DNA of 64,000 bases from Companilactobacillus formosensis (GCF_005405305.1 NZ_BJDU01000005.1:174540-238539), one strand, 5' to 3'. Numbered from the stretch's first letter, positions 55,051-63,611 are shown. Made by a program: numbers and translations. Notes: a model not told the origin generated them from the sequence alone.

Positions 55051-55510
55051 CCATCTTTGTCATTACTATTGTTTTATCTTTTGTTAACTCAGTCGTAAAT
55101 CCATATTTTTGATAAATATGAATTGCGGCTGGGTTATTTTTGTATACTTCCAAAATTATTTTTTCTAGTGGCGAATCACTGGCCCAATCAATTGCTTCTT
55201 CTAGCAAATAAGAAGCAATTCCATTGTTCCAAAATTCTTTATCGACCACTACGCCAAATTCGGCCTTTCGAGCATCGATTCTTTCTAAACGACAATAGCC
55301 AATAATTTCATTGTCTAAAACTGCTATGATCAATTCATCATATTCAGATTGAAAAATTGCGTCTAAAGAAATTTCTTCATCCCGAACTGCTGTCGACTGT
55401 ATATCATCAAACGAGATAAAATCACTCTGTTGACTGACTTTTTTCAAAAAATTTAATAAATTTTGCGCATCTTTTGGGATAGCTTCACGTAATTTTAATT
55501 GTTGGCTCAT
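55043..55510 (-). CDS. GNAT-family N-acetyltransferase (RimJ/RimI-like)
   Basis: A 155-residue acetyltransferase with EFGVVVDKEFWNNGIASYLLEEAI (motif A, with Asn-Gly replacing the usual arginine in Q/RxxGxG/A) and NPAAIHIYQKYGFT (motif B). It follows tsaE with a 4-base overlap (55507-55510), the same arrangement seen for ribosomal protein acetyltransferases with tsaE. Protein N-terminal acetylation is plausible. Confidence 0.82.
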   Translation of the reverse strand: MSQQLKLREAIPKDAQNLLNFLKKVSQQSDFISFDDIQSTAVRDEEISLDAIFQSEYDELIIAVLDNEIIGYCRLERIDARKAEFGVVVDKEFWNNGIASYLLEEAIDWASDSPLEKIILEVYKNNPAAIHIYQKYGFTTELTKDKTIVMTKMVK

Positions 55511-55965
55511 AATTGGTCAAAACCTCGCTGATCAAATTTATCACCATGTAACTTGAAAGTAACTTGGCGATCTGTATCAGACAAACGTTCAATATTAATT
55601 GTCAAATGGTCATCAGGAATCTCATCTTTGATAAATTGAGGCCACTCAACCATCGTTATACCGTCGCCATTGAAGTACTCATCGAAACCTAAATCTTCAT
55701 CAGGACTACTTTCTAAACGGTAGGCATCCATATGATACAGAGGGATCCTACCATCTTTATACTCGCGAATTAAAGTAAACGTAGGACTTTTTACATTACG
55801 CTTAATGCCCAATCCTCGAGCTAATCCTCGGGTTAAGGTAGTTTTACCTACTCCTAAATCACCGTTTAAGACTACAACATCACTTGGCTTTAGTAGTTGT
55901 GCTAATTTCTCACCTAAATCTTCAGTTTCTTCGTATGAATGGGTCATTACTTGATATTCAAGCAT
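55507..55965 (-). CDS. tsaE: tRNA threonylcarbamoyladenosine ATPase TsaE
   Basis: A 152-residue P-loop ATPase. Walker A is GDLGVGKT (residues 35-42), and YHMDAYRLESSPDEDLGFDEYF and VEWPQFIKDEIP are TsaE blocks. It works with TsaB and TsaD to make t6A37 in ANN-reading tRNAs. It lies 15 bases after pta in the same direction and overlaps the downstream GNAT. Common cluster pta-tsaE in lactobacilli. Confidence 0.95.
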   Translation of the reverse strand: MLEYQVMTHSYEETEDLGEKLAQLLKPSDVVVLNGDLGVGKTTLTRGLARGLGIKRNVKSPTFTLIREYKDGRIPLYHMDAYRLESSPDEDLGFDEYFNGDGITMVEWPQFIKDEIPDDHLTINIERLSDTDRQVTFKLHGDKFDQRGFDQL

Positions 55966-55980
55966 AATTTCTCCTTAATT

Positions 55981-56949
55981 CTATAATGCTAAAGCTGCCG
56001 TCAAAATAGCTGATTTGTAAACATCTTCTTCATTGCAGCCACGTGATAGATCAGAAATTGGTTTAGCAAGGCCTTGCAAAATAGGTCCAATAGCTTCAAA
56101 GCCACCAAATCTTTGAGCAATCTTATAACCAATGTTTCCTGATTGAAGATCTGGAAAGACAAAGACATTTGCATGCCCTGCAACTTTTGAATCTGGAGCT
56201 TTTTGAGCACCAACACTAGGAACAAAGGCTGCGTCGAATTGTAATTCACCATCAAGAGCTAAATCAGGTGCTAATTCATGAGCAATCTTAGTAGCTTCAG
56301 CAACTTTAGTAACCTCATCGCTCTTAGCACTACCTTTAGTTGAAAAACTCAACATGGCAACTTTAGGATCGATATCAAATAAATTAGCGTCTTTAGCTGT
56401 TTGAACGGCAATTTCAGCCAATTCTTGAGCATTAGGATTAATGTTGATAGCACAATCAGCGAACATATAACGTTCATCGCCTTTTTGCATGATGAATGAA
56501 CCACTGATTCTTGAATTGCCGGGAGCTGTTTTAACAATTTGAAGAGCTGGACGAACAGTATCACCAGTTGAATGAATAGCACCGGAAACCATCCCATCAG
56601 CTTTGTCCATATAGACTAGCATTGTTCCAAAGTAGTTATTATCCAAAAGCATCTTTTCAGCTTGTTCTTTAGTGTTCTTACCTTTGCGACGTTCAACAAA
56701 TTTCTCGACCATTGTGTCGAAGTCAGCATATTTTTTAGGATCAATAATTTCAATACCAGAAATATCAAATGATTTTTCATCAGCAACCTTGTCAATTTCC
56801 GCTTGATTACCAATTAAAATAGGTTTAAGAATATTTTCTTTAACTAAACGAACGGCAGCACCCAAAATTCTAGGTTCTTCACCTTCTGGGAAAACAATTG
56901 TTAAATCTTTTCCATTAATCTTGTTCTTGAGACTTTCAAATAAATCCAT
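55981..56949 (-). CDS. pta: Phosphate acetyltransferase
   Basis: A 322-residue short-form Pta: acetyl-CoA plus phosphate to acetyl phosphate plus CoA. IVFPEGEEPRILGAAVRL, DGMVSGAIHSTGDTVRPALQIVKT, MLSFSTKGSAKSD and NVFVFPDLQSGNIGYKIAQRFGG are family blocks. It feeds acetate kinase at 32170. It starts at the ung stop (TAATG overlap), so the two are coupled. Confidence 0.96.
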   Translation of the reverse strand: MDLFESLKNKINGKDLTIVFPEGEEPRILGAAVRLVKENILKPILIGNQAEIDKVADEKSFDISGIEIIDPKKYADFDTMVEKFVERRKGKNTKEQAEKMLLDNNYFGTMLVYMDKADGMVSGAIHSTGDTVRPALQIVKTAPGNSRISGSFIMQKGDERYMFADCAININPNAQELAEIAVQTAKDANLFDIDPKVAMLSFSTKGSAKSDEVTKVAEATKIAHELAPDLALDGELQFDAAFVPSVGAQKAPDSKVAGHANVFVFPDLQSGNIGYKIAQRFGGFEAIGPILQGLAKPISDLSRGCNEEDVYKSAILTAALAL

Positions 56950-57647
56950 TACTTTTCCTCCATTTCATCATCGGCACGTTCAGGTAACTGCCAATTGATT
57001 TCTTTTTCATTATAGTTTAAAAGCGCTTGATTTGCTTTAGAAAACGGTTTGGAGCCAAAAAATCCATATCTAGCTGCAAATGGACTTGGGTGCGTTGAAG
57101 AAATAATTGTATTCTTCGATTGATCAATCAAAGGAATTTTACTCTTAGCAGCATTACCCCATAAAATAAAGACAACTTTACCACGTTCTGACAAGGCCTT
57201 GATAGCATAATCGGTCAATTCTTCCCAGCCTTTGCCTTTATGGGAGTTAGCTTGACCTCTTCTCACTGTGAGAACCGAGTTGAGTAATAAAACTCCTTGA
57301 GTAGCCCAAGATTTCAAATAGCCATGATTAACTGGTTTACAACCCAAATCATCTTGTAATTCTTTGTAAATATTACGCAATGATGGTGGAATCGTTACAC
57401 CTGGTTGGACGGCAAAACTACAACCAATTGCTTGGTTTGGTTCATGATAAGGGTCTTGCCCTAAGATGACAACTTTTGTCTTTAAAAAGGGAGTCCACTC
57501 AAAAGCCTGATAAATATGGTGCATCTCAGGATAAATAGTTTGCGTATTATATTCTTCTACTAGAAATTCACGAAGTTTTTCATAATACGGTTTGTCAAAT
57601 TCACCATTCAAAACTTCTTGCCAATCATTATTTATTAAGGTTTTCAA
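56949..57647 (-). CDS. ung: Uracil-DNA glycosylase
   Basis: A 232-residue family-1 UDG. GQDPYH (63-68, catalytic Asp65) and [14 protein letters not shown] are diagnostic; [12 protein letters not shown] is the conserved core strand. The start is TTG 57647 (SD GTAGGTG 5 bases upstream, first residues MKTLINNDW); the ORF is open for 23 more codons, but these are not homologous-looking. It removes uracil from DNA. First gene of ung-pta-tsaE-GNAT. Confidence 0.92.
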   Translation of the reverse strand: MKTLINNDWQEVLNGEFDKPYYEKLREFLVEEYNTQTIYPEMHHIYQAFEWTPFLKTKVVILGQDPYHEPNQAIGCSFAVQPGVTIPPSLRNIYKELQDDLGCKPVNHGYLKSWATQGVLLLNSVLTVRRGQANSHKGKGWEELTDYAIKALSERGKVVFILWGNAAKSKIPLIDQSKNTIISSTHPSPFAARYGFFGSKPFSKANQALLNYNEKEINWQLPERADDEMEEK

Positions 57648-57730
57648 ATTTACACCTACCTGTTTTGATATATAATGCCATAAAATATGGTAACATTCAC
57701 TTATAGCATAACGCATTCGGAGGAAACTTT

Positions 57731-58606
57731 ATGATTAAATTAATCGCATCCGATATGGATGGTACTTTACTAAACGAAAAGATGGAGGTTTCAGATCGTA
57801 ACATCCAAGCAATCAAGGATGCACAAAAGGCTGGCATTGAATTTTTAATTGCTACTGGCCGTGGTTTGAGTGAGGCCAAACCATTTTTAAGAAATCAAGT
57901 TCATCCAGGATATATCACTTTAAATGGAGCTGAGGTCTTTGACAGCGATGAAAAATTAATTTCTAGCAATCCAATTTCAGCAGAATCTCAAAATAAAGTC
58001 GTTGACTACTTTCACAAATATAATGTTTATTTTGAAGTCGTTACTGATAAAGGAATTTTTTCAAATGACCGTGAAGCTAGAGTCAATAATTTAGCCAATT
58101 TGCTAGTAAAATTAAATCCTGGCACTTCTTTTAAACAAGCTTTAAGAGATACTCAAGAACGTGTCAAAATGATGCCAATGAACTTCGTGGATAGTTATGA
58201 CCATATCTTCAGTGATAAGTCTTTTAAAATCATGAAATTGATTGGCTTCAATGAACATCAACATAGAGTACTTGCTCCTATGAAAAAAGAAATCACCAAA
58301 AATATTAAAGATGTAGTTGTCACTTCCTCATCCCCTAATAACGTCGAAGTTAATAGTGTCGATGCTCAAAAAGGAATTGCGCTTCTACAATATGCCAAAA
58401 AACGTAATATCTCACCTGATGAAATTATGGCAATTGGAGATAATTTAAACGATTATTCCATGATCAGAGATGCTGGAGTCGGTGTAGCTATGAAAAATGC
58501 TATTCCAGCCATTAAGGAAATCGCCCAAGTTGAAACTGACAATAATGCCAACGATGGCGTGGCTCAAATCATTGAAAAAACGATTGAGGATCAAAAGCAG
58601 GACTAA
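57731..58606 (+). CDS. Cof-type HAD hydrolase
   Basis: A 291-residue HAD phosphatase of class IIB. Motif I is SDMDGTLLNEK (nucleophile D9), motif II is FLIATGRGLSEAK and motif IV is MAIGDNLNDYSMI. The cap lies between about residues 85 and 190. Substrate unknown, perhaps sugar phosphates or FMN. SD CGGAGGAA. The next gene begins 2 bases after its stop. Confidence 0.88.
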   Translation: MIKLIASDMDGTLLNEKMEVSDRNIQAIKDAQKAGIEFLIATGRGLSEAKPFLRNQVHPGYITLNGAEVFDSDEKLISSNPISAESQNKVVDYFHKYNVYFEVVTDKGIFSNDREARVNNLANLLVKLNPGTSFKQALRDTQERVKMMPMNFVDSYDHIFSDKSFKIMKLIGFNEHQHRVLAPMKKEITKNIKDVVVTSSSPNNVEVNSVDAQKGIALLQYAKKRNISPDEIMAIGDNLNDYSMIRDAGVGVAMKNAIPAIKEIAQVETDNNANDGVAQIIEKTIEDQKQD

Positions 58607-58608
58607 TC

Positions 58609-59148
58609 ATGGAGCTTTATATTCGTAAAGCAGATTTAGCAGTTGGCAATATTTTAGTCATTGCCAATCAGAGCAAGGAAACCGTCTTTATAGCCTCACG
58701 TGACAAAGACAATCCTTTCTTGATCAAATTATATAATCGTTTAAATACGTTAATTGGTGAAATAAGTTTAAAAAATAACTTTCTAAAAATTTACTCTATT
58801 AAAATCAATGGTGAAGAAAAAGCTACCATCAACGCATTACCAATGATCGACTTGAAATTCGTTTACTTGAGTAAAGTCAATTGGAGTGTCATCGGTAACT
58901 TGGTTGAATCCAACTACCACGTAACTCAAGCTGGCAAAGAAATTTTGCAAGTTCAACCAACCATATTAAGCCAAGGTCATCCTGGATTAGAGTTATCATT
59001 TAGTAATTTGGATGACGGTCCAATGAGTACTTTATTAGCTATCTTTTTAGATAAATACATTAAACTACCTACTTTGGCACCAAAAACTGATTTAGATAAC
59101 CTAGGTTTAAAATCTAAAATGCCTTATCTAAATAATTTTAATAAATAA
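58609..59148 (+). CDS. Protein of unknown function, possibly tubby-like (LURP-one) fold
   Basis: A 179-residue beta-rich soluble protein coupled to the HAD gene (2-base gap). Short strands such as MELYIRKADLAVGNILVIANQ, FIASRDKDNPFLIKLYNRL and GEISLKNNFLKIYSI, with DRRWDL-like turns absent, are reminiscent of LURP-one/YxjI proteins, but the match is weak. No catalytic motif is evident. A shared bidirectional terminator follows. Confidence 0.6.
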   Translation: MELYIRKADLAVGNILVIANQSKETVFIASRDKDNPFLIKLYNRLNTLIGEISLKNNFLKIYSIKINGEEKATINALPMIDLKFVYLSKVNWSVIGNLVESNYHVTQAGKEILQVQPTILSQGHPGLELSFSNLDDGPMSTLLAIFLDKYIKLPTLAPKTDLDNLGLKSKMPYLNNFNK

Positions 59149-59182
59149 AAGACCTTTCCTACTTAAAGGAAGGGTCTTTTAT
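59147..59182. terminator. Bidirectional terminator
   Basis: AAAAGACCTTTCCT pairs with AGGAAGGGTCTTTT around ACTTAA. It serves both convergent genes. Confidence 0.9.
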
Positions 59183-59745
59183 TTAGTTAAATCATATTGC
59201 ATGTGGTCATACAAATGACTACCGATATATAATTGTCCAACTTGTTTGAAGCCAGTTTTATCATAAACATGTCTGGCAGGTGCATTATCAACGTCAACAT
59301 TTAAACTCAATATTTTTTCGCCACGATCACGGATTACTTCAATAAAGTGTTCCATAGTTGCAGTTCCGATACCCTTACCTTGGAATTCTGGAGCAACTGC
59401 AAATGAATCCAAATACCATTCACCAGGCCATGCTTCCTTATCGCCAAATAAGTTATCTTCTTCAATACCATACTTGTGCATGATTTTCTTCAAAGGTTCG
59501 TCAATTGTATCCTCCGCTTCTTCTGGATAACCGACCATGATTGCTACTACTTTGCCATCAATCTCATTAACTAAGATATTATCCAATCCATAGCGATAAC
59601 CTGGTTGGAAAAAGCCTTCTTTGATAACTTGAGCCATCTTTTCGTCGCCAACTTTTTTGAAAACATCTAATTCCATTTCATCAAAGATTTGGAACAAAAT
59701 TGGCAATATCTGATCTGCATCTTCCTCTTTAGCATTTCTAAACAT
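59179..59745 (-). CDS. GNAT-family N-acetyltransferase
   Basis: A 188-residue acetyltransferase. Motif A is LDSFAVAPEFQGKGIGTATMEHFIE and motif B NAPARHVYDKTGF. N-terminal FRNAKEEDADQILPILFQIF is typical. Substrate unknown. SD GAGGTG precedes the ATG. A promoter should lie within 59746-59968. Confidence 0.83.
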   Translation of the reverse strand: MFRNAKEEDADQILPILFQIFDEMELDVFKKVGDEKMAQVIKEGFFQPGYRYGLDNILVNEIDGKVVAIMVGYPEEAEDTIDEPLKKIMHKYGIEEDNLFGDKEAWPGEWYLDSFAVAPEFQGKGIGTATMEHFIEVIRDRGEKILSLNVDVDNAPARHVYDKTGFKQVGQLYIGSHLYDHMQYDLTK

Positions 59746-59968
59746 TTTTTCACCTCAAGTATATATAATACATGATTTAATAATAATCTCAAATGTGAAA
59801 AAACACACAGTTAAAACAATGACCCCACAACGAATCATTGTTTTTTTATCTATAAAACTATTCCCGCAATTCTCCTCTTTATTTTTTTATAATCATTCCT
59901 GATTACAAATATATTTTAACGTGTTCATTTTCATCTGAGAATCTACATTTTTCTGAAAATGTCCAATT
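59746..59968. other. Intergenic region with orphan hairpin
   Basis: It contains AAACAATGA/TCATTGTTT (about 59814-59848) followed by T7 on the plus strand. No plus-strand gene is seen before it. It could end a small RNA, or terminate read-through of the minus-strand TetR gene poorly. The rest is AT-rich. Confidence 0.45.
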
Positions 59969-60502
59969 TTATACATTAAATAAAAAATGTCCATATTTCA
60001 CTAAAATCTCAGTCATTTCAATTTGATTAGTTCTTAAATTATTGTCGAATTGCTTTTTTAACATTAAAATGAGCGCATCCATGGCCACATTACTGACTTC
60101 TTTTTCTTGATTATATTGAATCAATATTTTACTGAAATCCTCTATTATTTGACGATGAACGTGTTCTTGATTAATAAAAGGAATAGTTTGTCGATATAAA
60201 TTCAAGCAAAGCATTTTATTGTCATAAATATAAGTAACAAGATTTTTGATCAATTCTTCATACGATTGACAACCTCGTGTAATTTCTTTAAGAATAATCT
60301 TCTCAATCAAATCTTTATATACGTATTCTAAACTGCCAAAATTATTATAAATTGTACTACGACTAACAGTAGCCTTTTGAGCTAACTCTACTAAAGTAAA
60401 TTTATCAATTCGTCGACTAGAAAATTCTCGGTAAGTAGTTTCGATTAAGTGTTTTTTAGTTAAAGACATTGGCGTGTAGTTTCTCCCGTTTTTTGTAATC
60501 AT
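59969..60502 (-). CDS. TetR-family transcriptional regulator
   Basis: A 177-residue repressor-like protein. The N-terminal HTH is at residues 14-60 (TKKHLIETTYREFSSRRIDKFTLVELAQKATVSRSTIYNNFGSLEYVYKDLI). The C-terminal ligand domain is helical and divergent; its inducer is unknown. SD is weak (a GTTAAG stretch). It is divergent from the lipoprotein-like gene at 60685, which may be its target (inference). Confidence 0.8.
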   Translation of the reverse strand: MITKNGRNYTPMSLTKKHLIETTYREFSSRRIDKFTLVELAQKATVSRSTIYNNFGSLEYVYKDLIEKIILKEITRGCQSYEELIKNLVTYIYDNKMLCLNLYRQTIPFINQEHVHRQIIEDFSKILIQYNQEKEVSNVAMDALILMLKKQFDNNLRTNQIEMTEILVKYGHFLFNV

Positions 60503-60684
60503 CTTAACAAGTCAAAAATTTTTTAGATACCAAATAAAGTCGATTATTGAATTTAAATTATTATTATATTTGATTAAGCAATAAATATAAAATTATCATT
60601 TACAAATAATTAGCTATCCATTTACGTACATATCAACATATTTAAAGAATTATACTAAACGTAAATAGTTATTTGGAGGATATT

Positions 60685-61164
60685 ATGAATCGAAAACGGA
60701 TTGCTTTAATTACTAGCCTTATTTTTTTGTCTGATTGTAGTATAGAAAGTTTCAACCCTTTAAAAAATGACCTTAAAAGCGACGTACAAGCCGTTTCTCA
60801 ATCTCATAAGAAAACGACTAGCGATAAGTATCCAGACATCTCTAAGGAGCTGGATATAACTTCTATGGAACAATATAGTAGTAACGTGTTGTTTATGAAT
60901 TTAACTTTAAGAAATTTCTTCGTAAAAGATATTTACCTTGATGATCAAAATACTTATCATTTGCTACTAACTCCATTAAAGACTAGCAATCAATACTTCG
61001 TCACAACTATCAAAACTAGCAAAACCATTAAGATCGGCAATAAGATAACTATTCAAGGCTTCATTAACGGTAAAGTCAAAGTTCATGATGGATATTCTTT
61101 TAGTTCAAAATATAATGGTAAAAAAGCCGTTTCTGTCATAGTTGACCATTTTGAAATTAATTAA
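60685..61164 (+). CDS. Secreted lipoprotein-like protein
   Basis: A 159-residue exported protein. The start is ATG 60685 with SD GGAGG; the ORF is four codons longer. The N-terminal signal ends LSDC, which resembles a lipobox but has Asp at -1, so lipidation is doubtful. The mature part is mostly beta, with an OB-like block (YHLLLTPLKTSNQYFVTTI, KIGNKITIQGFINGKV). A family match is not recognised. It faces the tRNA cluster terminator. Confidence 0.65.
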   Translation: MNRKRIALITSLIFLSDCSIESFNPLKNDLKSDVQAVSQSHKKTTSDKYPDISKELDITSMEQYSSNVLFMNLTLRNFFVKDIYLDDQNTYHLLLTPLKTSNQYFVTTIKTSKTIKIGNKITIQGFINGKVKVHDGYSFSSKYNGKKAVSVIVDHFEIN

Positions 61165-61223
61165 TTCAAATTTAGTAATGTGCGAAATATGTGCAGAATT
61201 TCAAAATCCCATTATTTGGAGAT

Positions 61224-61266
61224 ACAAAAAAAGCTCAAATCATTGATTTAACAACAATTTGAGCTA
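61224..61266 (-). terminator. Terminator of the tRNA cluster
   Basis: AGCTCAAAT (61232-61240) pairs with ATTTGAGCT (61257-61265) around a 16-base loop, then T7 on the minus strand, 28 bases after the last tRNA. Confidence 0.88.
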
Positions 61267-61293
61267 ACTGATATTTGGTTTTAAAAACCTCAA

Positions 61294-61377
61294 TACCGGT
61301 GATCGGGGTCGAACCGATACTCCCTAGTGGGAACAGGATTTTGAATCCTGCGCGTCTGCCAATTCCGCCACACCGGC
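61294..61377 (-). tRNA. tRNA-Leu (CAA)
   Basis: Acceptor GCCGGTG pairs with CACCGGT; anticodon loop TTCAAAA, anticodon CAA, reads TTG. It has a long variable arm (TTCCCACTAGGGAGT), as expected for Leu. Last gene of the cluster; CCA is not encoded. Confidence 0.95.
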
Positions 61378-61411
61378 ATATCTCTATGCCTGATTATTTA
61401 AGCATAACCAA

Positions 61412-61482
<71 letters not shown>

Positions 61483-61502
61483 ATATTCTTTTTTTACAGC
61501 AA

Positions 61503-61574
61503 TTGGGTTAGCTGGATTCGAACCAGCGCATGACGGAGTCAAAGTCCGTTGCCTTACCGCTTGGCTATAACCCA
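61503..61574 (-). tRNA. tRNA-Gln (TTG)
   Basis: Acceptor TGGGTTA/TAACCCA; anticodon loop CTTTGAC, anticodon TTG. T-arm GGTTCGAATCC is present. In this family Gln-tRNA is made by GatCAB via Glu-tRNAGln (established knowledge). Confidence 0.95.
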
Positions 61575-61579
61575 ATGAA

Positions 61580-61654
61580 GGGCGGTATGTGGGAGTCGAA
61601 CCCACGTGTGCCGGTGCCACAAACCGGTGTGTTAACCACTTCACCAATACCGCC
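61580..61654 (-). tRNA. tRNA-His (GTG)
   Basis: Acceptor GGCGGTA/TACCGCC; anticodon loop TTGTGGC, anticodon GTG. The extra 5' G of His tRNA may be the first G paired with the 3' C, so ends are uncertain by one base. Confidence 0.93.
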
Positions 61655-61671
61655 ATGATAAAAGGTAGAAA

Positions 61672-61742
61672 CAGGGATAGTAGGAATTGAACCCACACCG
61701 ACGGTTTTGGAGACCGTAGTTCTACCTTTAAACTATATCCCT
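61672..61742 (-). tRNA. tRNA-Trp (CCA)
   Basis: Acceptor AGGGATA/TATCCCT with G73; anticodon loop CTCCAAA, anticodon CCA. Confidence 0.95.
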
Positions 61743-61747
61743 AAATA

Positions 61748-61830
61748 TGGAGGGGAGTGGATTCGAACCACCGAACCCGAAGGAGCGGATTTACAGTCCG
61801 CCGCGTTTAGCCAGACTTCGCTACCCCTCC
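61748..61830 (-). tRNA. tRNA-Tyr (GTA)
   Basis: Acceptor GGAGGGG/CCCCTCC; anticodon loop CTGTAAA, anticodon GTA. A long variable arm (CTCCTTCGGGTTC) is expected for bacterial Tyr. Confidence 0.95.
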
Positions 61831-61834
61831 AAAA

Positions 61835-61907
61835 TGGCGCGGGACGGAATCGAACCGCCGACACATGGAGCTTCAATCCATTGCTCTACCAACTGAGCTA
61901 CCGAGCC
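61835..61907 (-). tRNA. tRNA-Phe (GAA), acceptor stem with a mismatch
   Basis: Anticodon loop TTGAAGC, anticodon GAA. Acceptor GGCTCGG faces CCGCGCC, which leaves a T4-C69 mismatch in the middle of the stem. The rest is regular. Confidence 0.93.
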
Positions 61908-61912
61908 ATTAA

Positions 61913-61986
61913 CGGTCCCTGCGGGAATCGAACCCGCGATCTCCTGCGTGACAGGCAGGCGTCCTAACCAACTAGACCAAGGAACC
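61913..61986 (-). tRNA. tRNA-Asp (GTC), copy 2
   Basis: Acceptor GGTTCCT/AGGGACC, anticodon loop CTGTCAC, anticodon GTC. It is identical to the copy at 62627-62700. Confidence 0.95.
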
Positions 61987-62009
61987 AAATTTAATTTTTT
62001 CAAAACAAA

Positions 62010-62083
<74 letters not shown>

Positions 62084-62112
62084 ATAATAAAAATATCACA
62101 TGCTACCCACTA

Positions 62113-62202
62113 AGGAGGATGTGGGATTCGAACCCACGCGCCGCTTTCGCGACCTGACGGTTTTCAAGACCGTTCCCTTAAGCCGGACTTGGGTAATCCT
62201 CC
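62113..62202 (-). tRNA. tRNA-Ser (TGA)
   Basis: Acceptor GGAGGAT/ATCCTCC; anticodon loop CTTGAAA, anticodon TGA. It has a long variable arm. The discriminator base reads T73, whereas the other Ser tRNA here has G73. Confidence 0.93.
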
Positions 62203-62248
62203 ATTGCTTAATACGTAAAGCTATTTAATTCTTGATGACTAGCATCAA

Positions 62249-62320
62249 TGACCCGTACGAGATTTGAACTCATGTTACCGCCGTGAAAGGGCGGTGTCTT
62301 AACCACTTGACCAACGGGTC
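62249..62320 (-). tRNA. tRNA-Glu (TTC)
   Basis: Acceptor GACCCGT/ACGGGTC with A73; anticodon loop CTTTCAC, anticodon TTC. Confidence 0.95.
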
Positions 62321-62327
62321 ATATTAA

Positions 62328-62415
62328 CGGAGAAGGAGGGATTTGAACCCTCGCGCCGCTTACGCGACCTACACCCTTAGCAGGGGCGCCTCTTCAGCCA
62401 CTTGAGTACTTCTCC
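62328..62415 (-). tRNA. tRNA-Ser (GCT)
   Basis: Acceptor GGAGAAG/CTTCTCC with G73; anticodon loop CTGCTAA, anticodon GCT. The long variable arm fits Ser. Confidence 0.95.
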
Positions 62416-62423
62416 AGATATAG

Positions 62424-62498
<75 letters not shown>

Positions 62499-62511
62499 AT
62501 AAAAGTGGCAA

Positions 62512-62582
62512 AGCGGGTGACGAGAATCGAACTCGCGACAACAGCTTGGAAGGCTGTGGTTTTACCACTAAACTACACCCGC
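62512..62582 (-). tRNA. tRNA-Gly (TCC)
   Basis: Acceptor GCGGGTG/CACCCGC with T73, as usual for Gly; anticodon loop CTTCCAA, anticodon TCC. Confidence 0.95.
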
Positions 62583-62626
62583 ATATTACCTTACGGCTAC
62601 TACTTCTTATGATAGATAACTATCAA

Positions 62627-62700
62627 CGGTCCCTGCGGGAATCGAACCCGCGATCTCCTGCGTGACAGGCAGGCGTCCTAACCAACTAGACCAAGGAACC
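62627..62700 (-). tRNA. tRNA-Asp (GTC), copy 1
   Basis: Same sequence as the Asp gene at 61913-61986. Part of the duplicated fMet-Asp unit. Confidence 0.95.
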
Positions 62701-62719
62701 AAATTAATTTTTAAAACAA

Positions 62720-62793
<74 letters not shown>

Positions 62794-62826
62794 ATAACAA
62801 TAATTGTTAAGGTCCATACAAAACGA

Positions 62827-62900
62827 TGGACCCTGTAGGACTCGAACCTACGACCGAGCGGTTATGAGCCGCCTGCTCTAACCAACTGAGCTAAAGGTCC
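62827..62900 (-). tRNA. tRNA-Ile2 (CAT, lysidine-modified type)
   Basis: Acceptor GGACCTT/AGGGTCC; anticodon loop CTCATAA with arm GGCGG/CCGCT and a GGTCG variable region, as in ileX-type Ile2 tRNAs. It would be converted by TilS to read ATA. Elongator Met is the alternative, but 62908 fits that better. Confidence 0.85.
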
Positions 62901-62907
62901 GGAATAA

Positions 62908-62981
62908 TAGCGGCGAAGGGGATCGAACCCCCGACCTCCCGGGTATGAACCGGACGCTCTAGCCAGCTGAGCTACACCGCC
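62908..62981 (-). tRNA. tRNA-Met, elongator (CAT)
   Basis: Acceptor GGCGGTG/CGCCGCT; anticodon loop TTCATAC. The sequence is close to the Bacillus elongator Met tRNA, and lacks the initiator C1-A72 pair. Confidence 0.9.
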
Positions 62982-63014
62982 AAAAACTGTGATACTGACA
63001 ACATAAATTGCCTA

Positions 63015-63088
63015 TCGGGAAGACAGGATTCGAACCTGCGACCCCCTGGTCCCAAACCAGGTGCTCTACCAAGCTGAGCCACTTCCCG
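63015..63088 (-). tRNA. tRNA-Pro (TGG)
   Basis: Acceptor CGGGAAG/CTTCCCG with A73; anticodon loop TTTGGGA, anticodon TGG. Confidence 0.95.
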
Positions 63089-63108
63089 AGATTGAATATT
63101 TGGAGCAA

Positions 63109-63182
63109 TGCACCTAGTAGGAGTCGAACCTACAACCTTCTGATTCGTAGTCAGACACTCTATCCAATTGCGCTATAGGTGC
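63109..63182 (-). tRNA. tRNA-Arg (ACG)
   Basis: Acceptor GCACCTA/TAGGTGC; anticodon loop CTACGAA, anticodon ACG, to be edited to inosine by TadA. Confidence 0.95.
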
Positions 63183-63195
63183 ATATTCATTATAG

Positions 63196-63281
63196 TGCCG
63201 AGGACCGGAATCGAACCGGTACGGTAATTACTTACCGCAGGATTTTAAGTCCTGTGCGTCTGCCAGTTCCGCCACCCCGGC
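63196..63281 (-). tRNA. tRNA-Leu (TAA)
   Basis: Acceptor GCCGGGG/CCTCGGC (one G-T pair); anticodon loop CTTAAAA, anticodon TAA, long variable arm. Confidence 0.95.
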
Positions 63282-63295
63282 GTTACTATAATGAA

Positions 63296-63367
63296 AGCGG
63301 AAGACGGGATTCGAACCCGCGACCCCCACCATGGCAAGGTGATGTTCTACCACTGAACTACTTCCGC
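63296..63367 (-). tRNA. tRNA-Gly (GCC)
   Basis: Acceptor GCGGAAG/CTTCCGC with T73; anticodon loop TTGCCAT, anticodon GCC. Confidence 0.95.
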
Positions 63368-63371
63368 ATTA

Positions 63372-63444
63372 TGCCGACTAGAGGATTCGAACCTCCGACC
63401 CCCTGTTTACAAGACAGATGCTCTGCCAGCTGAGCTAAGTCGGC
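63372..63444 (-). tRNA. tRNA-Thr (TGT)
   Basis: Acceptor GCCGACT/AGTCGGC; anticodon loop CTTGTAA, anticodon TGT. Confidence 0.95.
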
Positions 63445-63505
63445 ATAAAAACAATACTTTCATATTTTACTAAATGAAACTCAATATTGCAACAACAATA
63501 TTGAA

Positions 63506-63588
63506 TACGGGTGAAAGGACTTGAACCTTCATGTCCAAAGGACACTAGAACCTAAATCTAGCGCGTCTGCCAATTCCGCCACACCCGC
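63506..63588 (-). tRNA. tRNA-Leu (TAG)
   Basis: Acceptor GCGGGTG/CACCCGT (terminal G-T); anticodon loop TTTAGGT, anticodon TAG, long variable arm. Confidence 0.95.
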
Positions 63589-63611
63589 ATGGTGCGTATA
63601 TATGTTGCAAA

